From positions 248,001 through 312,000 of the forward strand of contig NZ_CP044524.1 in assembly GCF_008831545.1 (NCBI RefSeq): a stretch of 64,000 nucleotides of DNA, in the 5' to 3' direction. The position numbers and the translations under genes are program-made. The notes under the pieces are model-generated. The model was not told where the DNA came from. It ran no database searches and saw only the letters and a list, made by a program, of their open reading frames with translations. This DNA is from Halorussus halophilus (GTDB lineage: Archaea > Halobacteriota > Halobacteria > Halobacteriales > Haladaptataceae). Positions 9,145-18,669 of this stretch are shown one piece after another (within the stretch, counting starts at the first letter, position 1; every line of letters begins with the position of its first letter).

Positions 9145-10644
9145 ATGGACAGACGGACGCAAGGCGCAGTAATTCTGTCTCTGTTGATAATTGTGTCCGT
9201 CGCGCCGGGCGTCGTCTCAACGTCGGGAACCTCGATACAAGCCGCCGACCCTACCGTGCTGGACTCCTGTACGGTCGTCACCGAACCGGGTTCTTACGTC
9301 CTCGACGCCGACATCGAAACCGCGACCGCCGGGGTCTGCATCGAGATTCGCGCCGACGACGTGGTGTTCGACGGACAGAACAATCTCCTCGATGGTCTCC
9401 GGCCCCCGACGCAAGCGGGCCTGACAATCGGGATTCGCGTCACGAACGCGACGAACGTCACCGTCCGGAACGTCCGTCTCGCCGAATGGGACGACGGAAT
9501 CGCCTTCGACAACTCCTCGAACGGTGTCGTCAGCGGTCTCGTCGCCGAAGAGACCGGCGCGGCTATCTCGGCGACGAACTCGACGAACGTCTCGGTCGGC
9601 GAGTCGTCACTGCGCGACGGAGGCGTCGCCATCTCGTTCGACCAGGTCCGTGGTGGCGAAATCGCCGACGTATTCGCCCGGAACAACTCGATTTCCGGCA
9701 TCACGCTCGACCAGTCTAGACGGGTCGCCATCAGAAACGTCACCGCAATCGCTAACACGAGTTTCGGCCCGATGTTCTTCCGACGACGACCGGCGGCGCT
9801 CGGTATCGGAATTTCAGACAGCCGAAACGTCACGGTCACGGGCGTGAACGTCACCGAGAACATCGGCGGCGTCTCGATGACCAACACGACCGACAGCGAG
9901 ATTACCGACTGCACGGCCTCGAGAAACGGATTCGGCATTCGCCTCGTCCGGTCGAGCGACGAGACGCTCGACGGTTGCACGCTCACCGAGAACGACCTCG
10001 GACTTGCTGTCGTCCAGTCGCGTAGGGTCAACGTCACGGAGTTCACCGTCGAGTCGAACGAACTCGGTATCGACCTCTTCGTCTCGGAAAACGTCTCGGT
10101 CGCCGAGAGTACGGTGACCGATTCCTCGCGCGTCGGTCTCGTCGTCGAACGCGCCGACTACAACGAGTTTCGGGACGTGACAGTCGAGGGAACGACCGCC
10201 GAAAGCGCACTCGACGGTATCTCGGCCGGTATCTTGCTCGACAACGCCACGCGCAACGAGTTTACGAACGCGGCGGTCAGCGACAACGAGAACTGGGCGG
10301 TGTTCGCCGTCCAGGGCGGGACGAACGTCTTCGAGCAGTCAGTATTCGGGACGATGCGGTTCTCGTTTCGGCTCCGAAACGTGGCCCTCGACGCCGCGGA
10401 TGCCGAATCGGCACCCGAAAACGACCCCGTCGAATCGGTCGTCCCGCTCGAAGTGGCCGCTACCCAACCGGACTCTGTCCTCAACGTGACCCTGCGAGAA
10501 CCGCTCGGGGCCGCCAACGAGACTGTGACCTCCGACGAAACGGAGACGCCGGACTCCGAGGGCGATACCGAGGCCGAAGAGACCACAACGACAGAATCGG
10601 GGCCAGATACTGAACGAGAGACGACCGACACGTCCAACGGATAG
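9145..10644 (+). CDS. Secreted right-handed parallel beta-helix (NosD-like) protein
   Basis: About 499 residues: a signal peptide (roughly 1-32), then the opening LDSCTVVTEPGSYVLDADI with a paired cysteine in ATAGVCIEIRADDVVFDG, followed by many 20-24-residue coils with N/V/T-rich turns (NVTVRNVRLAEWDDGI and similar) that form a parallel beta-helix of NosD/periplasmic copper-binding type. The last 60 residues are Thr/Glu-rich and probably disordered, a cell-surface stalk. The start is the ATG at 9145. The next gene downstream is a paralog with the same architecture. No substrate or partner can be inferred. Confidence 0.82.
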   Translation: MDRRTQGAVILSLLIIVSVAPGVVSTSGTSIQAADPTVLDSCTVVTEPGSYVLDADIETATAGVCIEIRADDVVFDGQNNLLDGLRPPTQAGLTIGIRVTNATNVTVRNVRLAEWDDGIAFDNSSNGVVSGLVAEETGAAISATNSTNVSVGESSLRDGGVAISFDQVRGGEIADVFARNNSISGITLDQSRRVAIRNVTAIANTSFGPMFFRRRPAALGIGISDSRNVTVTGVNVTENIGGVSMTNTTDSEITDCTASRNGFGIRLVRSSDETLDGCTLTENDLGLAVVQSRRVNVTEFTVESNELGIDLFVSENVSVAESTVTDSSRVGLVVERADYNEFRDVTVEGTTAESALDGISAGILLDNATRNEFTNAAVSDNENWAVFAVQGGTNVFEQSVFGTMRFSFRLRNVALDAADAESAPENDPVESVVPLEVAATQPDSVLNVTLREPLGAANETVTSDETETPDSEGDTEAEETTTTESGPDTERETTDTSNG

Positions 10645-10674
10645 TGTCGTGTAAGCTCCCGAACAACGAGCGTC

Positions 10675-10726
10675 CGAACGACCGGCGACCGAACGACCGG
10701 CGACCGAACGACCGGCGACCGAACGA
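10675..10726. repeat. 15-bp tandem repeat, about 3.5 copies
   Basis: The unit CGAACGACCGGCGAC occurs three times without change (10675-10689, 10690-10704, 10705-10719), followed by a partial copy. It lies between the two tandem beta-helix genes and upstream of the promoter of the second. It is likely slippage-generated spacer DNA, although clustered protein binding is possible. Confidence 0.85.
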
Positions 10727-10827
10727 AGAACGTCCGCTCTCGTCTGGCCCGGACCCCTCTTCGTGTGGGCAGACTCATCCTCTTTCTCGGAGTCAATAAC
10801 AAAGCGACTGCGTGGAGAGGATCCACT

Positions 10828-12237
10828 ATGACCACGCGGACAGACGCCACGCTCGCGGCCGTCCTCTCGCTACTGTTGGTCGGTTCGCTCGTCGGTCTCT
10901 CTTCTGTCAATTCGGTCGGAGCGACCACGCAGGCGACTCTAATCGATTCCTGTATCACAATCAATCGACCGGGTGTCTACGAGTTGCAAGGCGACGTGGC
11001 GAACGCCGACACCGATACGTGCATCGAGATTCAGTCAGACGACGTTGTCCTCGACGGCGGTGGCCACCTCGTAGACGGCGTCCGGACGACCATCCGAGCG
11101 GACCTCTCGGCAGGCGTCGAGGTCACTGGCGTGCGCAACGTGACGGTGCGAAACCTCCGTCTCAGCGATTGGGACGACGGTGTCGTCTACGAGAACGTCT
11201 CCGACGCGGCGGTAGAAGGAGTCACGGCTTCCGACACCGACTTCGGCGTCTTCGTCAGTGCCTCGCGCGAGGTCACGGTCACCGACTCGGAACTGACCGA
11301 CAGCGTCTCGGGCGTCGTCTTCGAAGGCGTCTCGTCGTCAGAAATAACCGACACGATTGCCCGCGGCAACGCGCTTGCTGGGTTCAGACTCGACGGTACG
11401 CGCGACGTGAACTTATCTGGCGTCACAGCCGCCGAAAATGGGGGTCTCGGCGCGGCGATGCTTCGCCCCGACGAAACCTCGGCGGGTATCCTACTCGAAA
11501 ACGCCACCGAGGTTCGCGTTACGGGGGCCACCGTCGTCGGCAACGTCGGCGGCATCTCGCTGGTCAACGCAACCGACAGCGTCGTCGCCGAGTCGTCGGC
11601 GACGAGCAACGAGTTCGGCGTCAGATTCGAGCGCGCCGAGGACAGCAGGGTCGTGGGCGGCACCTACTGGGCAAACGAAGTCGGTCTCGAAGTCGTCCGG
11701 TCGCCCGGCGTCAACGTCTCGGACGTGACGGCGGCCGATAACGTGGTCGGAGTCAGCCTCTCGACGGGTGGCACGGCTGTCGTGGATAGCTCCGTCCGCC
11801 GCAACGACGCCGCTGGCGTCTTGCTCGCGGACGCTCGGGGCAACCTCTTCCGAAACGTCACGGTCGGCGCGACGACCGGTACCCCACGGTTCGAAATCAC
11901 GGGGGGCGTCGTCCTCGTCAACGCCAGCGACAATCGATTCGTGGACGTTACGCTCCGGGCCAGCGAGAACTGGACCGTCTACGACACCGGTGGCGGCGCC
12001 AACTTTTTCTCGCAGGTACGTATCGACGGAGAGAGCGACGAGGAGGACACCGAGGCGTTTTCGTTCATCATCCGAAACGCGGCCTTCGACGTGACTTCGG
12101 AAGCGCGAGCAGACGATTCGGTCGGCGGGCTCTCGTTCCGTGCCATCGCTACCGGTCCGGATTCGCTCCTCTCGCTGTCGTTGGAACAAGCGGGTGTGAA
12201 CGAGTCGAACCAAACCGAAACTACTCGTGTCGCGTAA
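10828..12237 (+). CDS. Secreted right-handed parallel beta-helix (NosD-like) protein, paralog
   Basis: About 469 residues with a signal peptide (1-35), then the same module as its upstream neighbour: IDSCITINRPGVYELQGDV, a second cysteine in DTCIEIQSDDVVLDGGGH, and about a dozen beta-helix coils (NVTVRNLRLSDWDDGV, GVSLSTGGTAVVDSS). The C-terminal part after residue 400 departs from the repeat and may cap the helix. The two genes are a tandem duplication separated by 183 bp. The start at 10828 is preferred because it directly precedes the hydrophobic signal. It converges with the Rieske gene, 32 bp away. Confidence 0.82.
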   Translation: MTTRTDATLAAVLSLLLVGSLVGLSSVNSVGATTQATLIDSCITINRPGVYELQGDVANADTDTCIEIQSDDVVLDGGGHLVDGVRTTIRADLSAGVEVTGVRNVTVRNLRLSDWDDGVVYENVSDAAVEGVTASDTDFGVFVSASREVTVTDSELTDSVSGVVFEGVSSSEITDTIARGNALAGFRLDGTRDVNLSGVTAAENGGLGAAMLRPDETSAGILLENATEVRVTGATVVGNVGGISLVNATDSVVAESSATSNEFGVRFERAEDSRVVGGTYWANEVGLEVVRSPGVNVSDVTAADNVVGVSLSTGGTAVVDSSVRRNDAAGVLLADARGNLFRNVTVGATTGTPRFEITGGVVLVNASDNRFVDVTLRASENWTVYDTGGGANFFSQVRIDGESDEEDTEAFSFIIRNAAFDVTSEARADDSVGGLSFRAIATGPDSLLSLSLEQAGVNESNQTETTRVA

Positions 12238-12269
12238 ACCTACTCGACTGAATCTATCTTTCCGTTTCG

Positions 12270-13121
12270 CTATTCGGGTCGCGGGAACGCGTTGAACGAG
12301 AGTTCGACTGGTGAAAACGGGTCGTACACCGACTGGTGGCACTGGCAGTACACCGCATCGGTCGCATCGAACTTCGACGCGTTTTGCGAGGCGTTGAACC
12401 CCGGCGTACAACAGAAATGAGTACACTTGTCGAGCCACGCAACGAAGTCCGATTCGGTCGCCGCACGCAGGAACGACTCGTGGTCGCTGTTCTCTGGTAG
12501 GTCGGAAACCTTCGGCGAGCGCAATACTTGTACCGGCATCTCTTGGACGTCTTCGCCGTTCTCCGACTGCGAGCGCCACGTCGTCTGCGCTGGTTTTCCT
12601 GTGCCTGCCGTTCCGATACCGTTGGTCCACTCTTCGTAGTCCCCAAAGTCGTCAACGTGTAGCTTCTGTCCCTGCTCGTGGTCAGATTGCCACTCGTAGA
12701 GTCCAGGTTTAGACCGGAGGAAGTTGTCTTGGTCTGCTTCGGGGCGCAGTCCTTCTGCGGTCTGGACGCCGCAGTACTGGAACCATCGGCCCGTGTACGT
12801 GACTTCGCCGATTTGCTGACTCGTGATTCGTATCGTCTCGCCGTTATCCAGTTCTTTCTGCTTTACCTCCGGCCAAACGCCTTTCAGATAGCCGTCGTCG
12901 TCGATAGTAATCGGAATAATAGGCATCCCTCGTGGAGCGGGACCGTCCGTGTTCTCGATTCCGACGTAGTCTGTTGGCCCACCCGTACCGCCGCCAATCG
13001 TGGTCGTGGCGTTCAATACAGTCGCACCGGCCGTGCCGATGCCCGTGAGGGCGGCAGAGCCGACGATGCCCTTGACGAAGCGACGACGCCCGTCTTCTGG
13101 AGGGTACTTGTCTGCGTCCAT
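12270..13121 (-). CDS. Rieske 2Fe-2S protein, Tat-exported
   Basis: A 283-residue protein with a twin-arginine signal (GRRRFVKGIVGSAALTG, residues 10-27) and a C-terminal Rieske domain. The two cluster-binding boxes are CTHFCC near residue 230 and CQCHQS near residue 258, giving two Cys and two His ligands plus the disulfide pair seen in bc1/b6f-type Rieske proteins. It should face the outside of the membrane and pass electrons from quinol towards a copper protein. No cytochrome b or c1 gene is adjacent, so its partners lie elsewhere or are unusual. Upstream, an AT-rich box (about 13154-13163) can serve as TATA. Confidence 0.88.
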   Translation of the reverse strand: MDADKYPPEDGRRRFVKGIVGSAALTGIGTAGATVLNATTTIGGGTGGPTDYVGIENTDGPAPRGMPIIPITIDDDGYLKGVWPEVKQKELDNGETIRITSQQIGEVTYTGRWFQYCGVQTAEGLRPEADQDNFLRSKPGLYEWQSDHEQGQKLHVDDFGDYEEWTNGIGTAGTGKPAQTTWRSQSENGEDVQEMPVQVLRSPKVSDLPENSDHESFLRAATESDFVAWLDKCTHFCCTPGFNASQNASKFDATDAVYCQCHQSVYDPFSPVELSFNAFPRPE

Positions 13122-13298
13122 GAGTTACAGACGTGAGTTTGGCTAGTCGTGTTATATCAATGAGCAATCATTATAGGTGTCTGAGAATAGCCCCTAGATT
13201 TAGTATTGCTGACGTATTACACTCAGGATTCTGCGCTCGGTCTCTCACCGACGAGCAGTCGAATTAGTCGTCAGACCAATTCGACTCGTACCTCTCGT

Positions 13299-14300
13299 TT
13301 ATCGCTCCTCGACGACCACTGCTTCCGGCGGCCCACCCGGCAGTCCGTCCCGGTCGTGACTCTCCTCGAAGTCCACGACTGGACCCTTCGGCACGATTTG
13401 CTTCGGATTCAGGTCGGTGTGGCTCCGGTAGTAGTGTTCCTTGATGTGGCTCAGGTTCACCGTCTCGGCGACGCCGGGCGTCTGGTAGAGGTCTTTGAGG
13501 TAGGGCCACAGGTTCTCGTACTGCTGAATCTGGCGCAGATTGCACTTGAAGTGTGTGTGGTACACCGGGTCGAAGCGAACGAGCGTGGTGAACATCGCCA
13601 CGTCGGCCTCCGTCAGTACGTCGCCAGCCAAGTAGCGCTGGTCGGCCAGCAGGTCGTCGTAGTGGTCGAGTGCGTCGAACAGTTCGGCGACGGCTTCCTC
13701 GTAGGCGTCCTGAGTGCCCGCGAATCCGGCTCGATAGACGCCGTTGTTGATTGGCTCGTAAATGGCTTCCACGAGGTCGTCTACCTCGTCTCGGTAGCCC
13801 TCGGGGTAGAGCGAGACGTCCCTGCTCGCTACATCGCCGAATTCAGTGTCGAACATCCGCATAATCTCCTTCGACTCGTTGTTGACGATGGTCTCGCGCT
13901 CTGTGTCCCACAGCACCGGCACCGTCACGCGCCCAGTGAATTCGTCGTCGGCTGCAACGTATGTCTCCCGAAGGTAGTCGAAGCCGTTGACGTGGTCTTC
14001 GGTACAGCCCTCCTTCTCGGGTGTGAACTCCCACCCATCGTCCTCGCGGTAGGGGTCCACGACGGACACCGAGATGGCGTCTTCGAGACCCAACAGGCTC
14101 CGGACGAGGAGCGTCCGGTGGGCCCACGGACAGGCGTAAGAGACGTAGAGATGGTACCGGCCCGCTTCGGCCGGAAACTCGGCGTCTAGGTCGTCTTCCA
14201 CCCACTCCCGAAAGCTCGTCTCTTGGCGGTCGAACTCCCCGTCGTCGTCGGTCGATTCGTAGGCTCCCACTTGCCACTCCCCGTCAACGAGCATGTTCAT
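13299..14300 (-). CDS. Glutathionyl-hydroquinone reductase-like (Xi-class GST) protein
   Basis: A 333-residue two-domain protein: an N-terminal thioredoxin fold with the Xi-class site YVSYACPWAHRTLLVRSL (catalytic Cys about residue 56), and a helical GST C-terminal domain with DVLTEADVAMFTTLVRFDP. These enzymes reduce glutathionyl-quinone conjugates. Haloarchaea use gamma-glutamylcysteine instead of glutathione, so the thiol cofactor is probably different (inference). A box AGATAAAT at 14322-14329 lies about 27 bp before the ATG at 14300, consistent with a leaderless message. Confidence 0.85.
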   Translation of the reverse strand: MNMLVDGEWQVGAYESTDDDGEFDRQETSFREWVEDDLDAEFPAEAGRYHLYVSYACPWAHRTLLVRSLLGLEDAISVSVVDPYREDDGWEFTPEKEGCTEDHVNGFDYLRETYVAADDEFTGRVTVPVLWDTERETIVNNESKEIMRMFDTEFGDVASRDVSLYPEGYRDEVDDLVEAIYEPINNGVYRAGFAGTQDAYEEAVAELFDALDHYDDLLADQRYLAGDVLTEADVAMFTTLVRFDPVYHTHFKCNLRQIQQYENLWPYLKDLYQTPGVAETVNLSHIKEHYYRSHTDLNPKQIVPKGPVVDFEESHDRDGLPGGPPEAVVVEER

Positions 14301-14382
14301 GTCCGCCAGTAGGAACTACACAGATAAATCGCCGAGGCTCGCGGCAGGTCCCTCCCCTATCAGTCGGTGCGCTCTCGCCCAC

Positions 14383-16287
14383 CTACTTCGTCGAAAACTC
14401 GAATCGCGCGCCGCCAGTCTCGCTCTCCTCGATGGAGAGTTCCCAACCGTGGGCGGCCGCTATCTCGCGGACGATAGCCAGTCCGAGACCGGTCCCGTCG
14501 TCGGCAGTCGAGTAGCCGAAGTCGAGGACGCGTTCCCGCACGTCTTCCGGGATGCCGGGTCCGTCGTCGGCGACGGCGAACCCCGAGTCGAAACTGTCGA
14601 TAGTGACCATCACCGCGTCGCGCTCGACGACGTCGGCCGAGGCACCTCCTTCGACGTTCTCTGCGGATTGGGTCTGACTGCTCGTCGAAGCATGTTCGAC
14701 GCTGTTCCGAAACAGGTTCTCGAAGAGGTTGCAAAGTCGCGCTTCGTCGGCTTCGACTGAGCCGAGGTCCTGCACGTCCAGTGTCGCGTCGCTCGTCGCC
14801 ACGTTCTCCCACGCGCGCTCAGCGACCGGTTCGAGTGCAACTTCCTCGGTCTCGCCGACGCTCTGTCCCTCTCTCGCCAGTGTCAGCAGGTCGTCGATGA
14901 GTGCCGCCATCCGGTCGTGGGCGCTCTCGACTTTCTCGTAGCTCTCCTCGCGGTCGGTCTCGCGTGCGAGTTCGAGGTGGCCGCGCGCCACGTTCAGCGG
15001 GTTGCGCAGGTCGTGGCTGACGACGCTGGCGAACTCTTCTAGTCGCTCGTTCTGGCGTTCGAGGTCGCGCTCGCGCTCGCGGAGTTCACGCTCGCGCTCG
15101 GCGCGGTCGAAGGCCGCTCGGGCGTTCTCGGTCAGTATCTCGGCGAACTGGACGTTCGCGTCGTCGAACGGTTCGTCCTCTGACTTGCCGACGCTGAGGA
15201 CGCCGTGGTCGCCCATCGGAACGTACATCGCCCGTTGAAGGGGGTCGTAATTGTACGGGTCGTCCTCCTTGACGTCGTAGGTAACCGTCTCGCCCTCGCG
15301 GAACGCGCGCCCGTGCGGATGGTCTCCGACGGGGAGCGACGGCAGGGAATCGACGTGTTCGGCTATCTTGCCACCGAGAGCGACGTTGACAAGTGCGTCC
15401 TCTTCTTCGTCGTACAGTCGGACGCTCGTGCCCGGAAAGTCGAGTACCGTGTCGGAGACGCGGCAGACGACGTCGGCTATCTCGCGGTCAGTCTCGGCCT
15501 GCATCAACTCGCGGGTCACCTCGTGGAGCGCGCTCAACGTCTGCTCGCGTCGTCGTCGCTCGGTCACGTCTCGGAAGTACACCGACAGTCCGTCTTCGGA
15601 GGGGAAGACGCGTTCTTCGACCCACCGACCCGGTTGGAACACCGATTCGGTCTTGAAAGTGATGGGTTCCTGCGTTTCGAGCGCCCGCGAGTAGGCGTCG
15701 TAGAAGTCTTCCCCGACCGTTTTTGGGAACGCTTCGCGGAGGTTCTTCCCGACCAGTTCTTCGTGGGGCCGGTCGAAGAAGTCCTCCGCTTGCTCGTTGA
15801 CGTAGGTTATCTGCCAGTCGTCGTCCAGCGCGTAGAACGCGTCGGTGATGCGCCGGTACGTTCGGCGCATCTGCTCGTTCGCTTCCTCGGCTTCGACTTC
15901 GGCGCGATGCTGTGAGACGGCGTTCTCGACACGGTTGGCGAGTACCTCGTACTGCTCGGTGCCGGTTTCCTTCTGGAGGTAGTCGGTGACGCCCGCGGAG
16001 ATGGCTTCACTCGCTATCTCCTCGCTCCCTTTGCCGGTAAAGAGGATGAACGGTAGCCTCGGCTCTAGTTCGCGGACGGAGTCGAGGAACTCTAATCCGT
16101 TCGAATCGGGCATGTCGTAGTCGCTGACCACGCAGTCGAACGACTCGTCGGCGAGTCGAGACAGACCCGCTTCCGCGCTGTCTTCGGTGACGGTACTGAT
16201 GGACTCCTCGACGCGTTCTAAGTACGACGCGGCGAGGTCTGCGGCGACCGATTGGTCGTCCACCAACAGCACCCGAATCTGCTCCAT
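14383..16287 (-). CDS. Hybrid sensor histidine kinase (receiver-PAS-GAF-HisKA-HATPase)
   Basis: A 634-residue cytoplasmic signalling protein. Order: receiver domain (1-120) with DD near residue 10, phospho-acceptor Asp in CVVSDYDMPDSNGLEF (about 56) and Lys in YLQKETG; PAS (about 145-245); GAF (about 255-400); coiled linker; HisKA with phospho-acceptor FASVVSHDLRNPLNVARG (about 421); HATPase_c with N box NLFRNSVEH, DDGPGIP and GTGLGLAIV. No transmembrane helix is present. This receiver-first layout is common in haloarchaea. The signal is unknown; GAF and PAS suggest redox, gas or small-molecule sensing. No partner regulator is adjacent. Confidence 0.9.
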   Translation of the reverse strand: MEQIRVLLVDDQSVAADLAASYLERVEESISTVTEDSAEAGLSRLADESFDCVVSDYDMPDSNGLEFLDSVRELEPRLPFILFTGKGSEEIASEAISAGVTDYLQKETGTEQYEVLANRVENAVSQHRAEVEAEEANEQMRRTYRRITDAFYALDDDWQITYVNEQAEDFFDRPHEELVGKNLREAFPKTVGEDFYDAYSRALETQEPITFKTESVFQPGRWVEERVFPSEDGLSVYFRDVTERRRREQTLSALHEVTRELMQAETDREIADVVCRVSDTVLDFPGTSVRLYDEEEDALVNVALGGKIAEHVDSLPSLPVGDHPHGRAFREGETVTYDVKEDDPYNYDPLQRAMYVPMGDHGVLSVGKSEDEPFDDANVQFAEILTENARAAFDRAERERELRERERDLERQNERLEEFASVVSHDLRNPLNVARGHLELARETDREESYEKVESAHDRMAALIDDLLTLAREGQSVGETEEVALEPVAERAWENVATSDATLDVQDLGSVEADEARLCNLFENLFRNSVEHASTSSQTQSAENVEGGASADVVERDAVMVTIDSFDSGFAVADDGPGIPEDVRERVLDFGYSTADDGTGLGLAIVREIAAAHGWELSIEESETGGARFEFSTK

Positions 16288-16389
16288 CTACGGCTAACCA
16301 GGACGAAAGCGTACAATAAGATTCTGCAATTTATTATAGCTGAGAATTACGGACCGGCTGAAAATCTTCACTACTATCTCCTTTGCGTC

Positions 16390-16818
16390 TCACTCCGACG
16401 GCGTGAGCGGCCCGAACCCATCGACGGGGATGACCGAGTAATCGACGGTGAGCGTGTCCTGCGTGGCGCGAATCTTGCCGACGAACGTCGAGATGTCTTG
16501 GAGCGTGCCTTCGAGGATGAACAGTTCCATGCAGTAGTGGTCGCCGACGTGGTTGTGGACGTTCGACGCGACCAAGTTCTCGTACTCGTGACGTAGGTGC
16601 ATCATGCGCTCTTCGACGGCGGTGTTCTCGTAGTTGAACAGCACCGTCACGACCCCCATCAGTTCGCGGTCTTCGAGTTTCCGGTCCTCGAACTCGCCGA
16701 GCAAGTTCCGCGCGGCCTCCCGGAACACTTCGCTCCGGCCGGTGTAGCCGTGTTCGTCGGCGAAGCTATCGACGCGGTCCAGTAGTTCGTCCGGCATCGA
16801 GATACTGACGACTGTCAT
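16390..16818 (-). CDS. nikR: NikR-type nickel-responsive ribbon-helix-helix regulator
   Basis: A 142-residue protein with an N-terminal CopG/ribbon-helix-helix DNA-binding domain ([19 protein letters not shown]) and a C-terminal ACT-like metal domain. The metal ligands are visible as a histidine in HLRHEY and the H-x-H-x5-C motif in [10 protein letters not shown], matching the His-His-Cys square-planar site of NikR. It probably represses nickel uptake genes when nickel is plentiful. No nickel transporter or nickel enzyme is next to it. A TATA-like box near 16842-16849 suggests leaderless expression from 16818. Confidence 0.85.
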   Translation of the reverse strand: MTVVSISMPDELLDRVDSFADEHGYTGRSEVFREAARNLLGEFEDRKLEDRELMGVVTVLFNYENTAVEERMMHLRHEYENLVASNVHNHVGDHYCMELFILEGTLQDISTFVGKIRATQDTLTVDYSVIPVDGFGPLTPSE

Positions 16819-16992
16819 GTATTAATCGAAGTGCGACGAGATAATAGTCTTTGTTACTTTGCGGCTCGATCTCCCATTCAGTTACTAATTCGCCCGCGAC
16901 TCGCTTCCGACTACTCCCTCGACTCGCCGTTCGATTCCCGTGGCCCTCCGGCCGCCGCGGATTTATTGTCGTCCGGCCCCTCTACGTGAGCG

Positions 16993-18360
16993 ATGCGACG
17001 ACGCACGTTTCTGGGGGGTGTGGCGGGCGTCGCTGGTGCCTCGCTCGCGGCCGTCGGCTATCGAAGCACTGCCACACAGACCTCCTCGTACGAACCGCTG
17101 GGGTCGGTCGAGGTAGCGGGCGCGAAAGAGGCCGTCGTCGGTCCCGACGGGGAGACGGCCTTCCTCGCTGTGACCGACGGGTTCGCTACGGTGGACGTGA
17201 GCGACCCCACTACCCTCTCGGTCCTCGCCGAGCGGCGCGACCTCTCGACGGATGGCGGCGAACGCTTGCTCCGGGAAATCTGGGACGTGAAGGTCGATGG
17301 CGACCGACTCGCCGTCGCGGGACCGGCCAATCCGACGCGCGAGAGCGTCGCCCACGGGGTCCTGCTGTACGACGTGCGCGACCCAGCCAATCCCGAGAAA
17401 CTCGCGTTCCACGAGACGGAGTTCTCCATCCACAACTGCGACTTCGTGGACGGGTTCGTCTACCTCACTGGCAACAATCAGCGCGGCAACCCGCTGGTGA
17501 TCGTAGACGTGCGCGACGACGTACCGGCGGAAGTCGGCCGCTGGTCGATGCTCGACGTGAACGAGCGATGGAGCGAAGTCGATTGGTATCTCCGGTGGCT
17601 CCACGACGTGTACGTCCACGACGGGATGGCCTATCTCGCCCACTGGGATGCCGGAACGTGGCTCGTAGATGTGAGCGACCCGACGAACCCCCAGTACGTC
17701 TCGTACTTCGGTGCTCGTCCGCTCGACGAACTCGCCGCAGTTCCCTCCGAAGCGGTGAACGCGGGCGTCCTCGGACTGCCGGGCAACGATCACTACACGG
17801 CGGTCAACGACGACGGAACCCTGCTCGGCGTCGGGCGGGAGTCGTGGTCGGTCGATGGCGAAGGTGGACCAGGTGGCGTGGAACTCTGGGACGTGTCGGA
17901 CCCTGCGTCACCACAGCGACGTGCCTACGTCGAACCACCGGGGTCGTCAGGGCGGGGGTCGTCCGGCAAGGAGTCGAACGCACTCGATTTCGTCGGCGTC
18001 GCGGCCGCGGGCGGCGGCCTCGATGCTCTCGACGACGGACTCGCCCACAAAGGCGCGGGCGCGGCCTGCCACGACAAGTGCGGGCGGCAACGAGCGGAGG
18101 ACTGGACGACCGCCCACAACTTCGACTTCGCGGGCGACAGACTCTACACCTCGTGGTATCAGGGCGGCGTGAAGATTCACGATGTCTCCGACCCTGCGAG
18201 TCCCACCGAACTCGCCACGTGGCGCGACGCCGAGAACACCTCTTTCTGGACTGCCCAGCGAGCGAGCGACCGGTTCTTCGTCGCCAGTAGCATCGACTAC
18301 CACGCCGACACGCGGTCGGCACTCTACGCGTTTCCGAATCGAGCGGCGGAGAGTAGCTAG
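16993..18360 (+). CDS. Tat-exported LVIVD-repeat (beta-propeller-like) protein
   Basis: A 455-residue protein with a twin-arginine signal (MRRRTFLGGVAGVAGAS). It contains at least six LVIVD-type repeats, each with a V-D-V-S-D-P / Y-D-V-R-D-P-A-N-P core (for example TWLVDVSDPTNPQYVSY and IHDVSDPASPTELATW). Such proteins form secreted propellers; none has a firmly established activity. The segment CHDKCGRQRAEDW near residue 360 holds two cysteines between repeats. It is divergent from nikR. The small membrane gene on the other strand ends 16 bp after it. Confidence 0.82.
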   Translation: MRRRTFLGGVAGVAGASLAAVGYRSTATQTSSYEPLGSVEVAGAKEAVVGPDGETAFLAVTDGFATVDVSDPTTLSVLAERRDLSTDGGERLLREIWDVKVDGDRLAVAGPANPTRESVAHGVLLYDVRDPANPEKLAFHETEFSIHNCDFVDGFVYLTGNNQRGNPLVIVDVRDDVPAEVGRWSMLDVNERWSEVDWYLRWLHDVYVHDGMAYLAHWDAGTWLVDVSDPTNPQYVSYFGARPLDELAAVPSEAVNAGVLGLPGNDHYTAVNDDGTLLGVGRESWSVDGEGGPGGVELWDVSDPASPQRRAYVEPPGSSGRGSSGKESNALDFVGVAAAGGGLDALDDGLAHKGAGAACHDKCGRQRAEDWTTAHNFDFAGDRLYTSWYQGGVKIHDVSDPASPTELATWRDAENTSFWTAQRASDRFFVASSIDYHADTRSALYAFPNRAAESS

Positions 18361-18376
18361 CAGTCGAGAAGATTCG

Positions 18377-18622
18377 CTACAAGTCGAATAGCGTGTACAC
18401 GAAGTACAGCGCGTAGGCGGCCGCCGCCATCCCGAGGAACGATGGTAGTAGTTCGGCTCTTCCCGCCGCGATTTCGACTCCCTCGGCGATGGCGACGAGG
18501 GCGGACAAGGCGAGCGGGGCACCGACTCGTCCGACTTCTGCCCGCCCACGCGGCGGGACCCAATCGATGTGTCCCTTCCGCGCCAGTCGCTCGCGGCGAG
18601 TCGGGTCGGGGGTGTGCGCCAT
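18377..18622 (-). CDS. Small membrane protein, unknown
   Basis: An 81-residue protein with a basic N-terminal third (RRERLARKGHIDWVP) and two hydrophobic helices (about 33-52 and 58-78). An AT-rich box near 18637-18645 sits about 20-25 bp before the ATG. I do not recognise a family. It converges on the LVIVD gene. Confidence 0.6.
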   Translation of the reverse strand: MAHTPDPTRRERLARKGHIDWVPPRGRAEVGRVGAPLALSALVAIAEGVEIAAGRAELLPSFLGMAAAAYALYFVYTLFDL

Positions 18623-18669
18623 ACTGTTGGATAGCTAAAACGAGGGGAAAGGAGTTGTCCTGAACTGCG

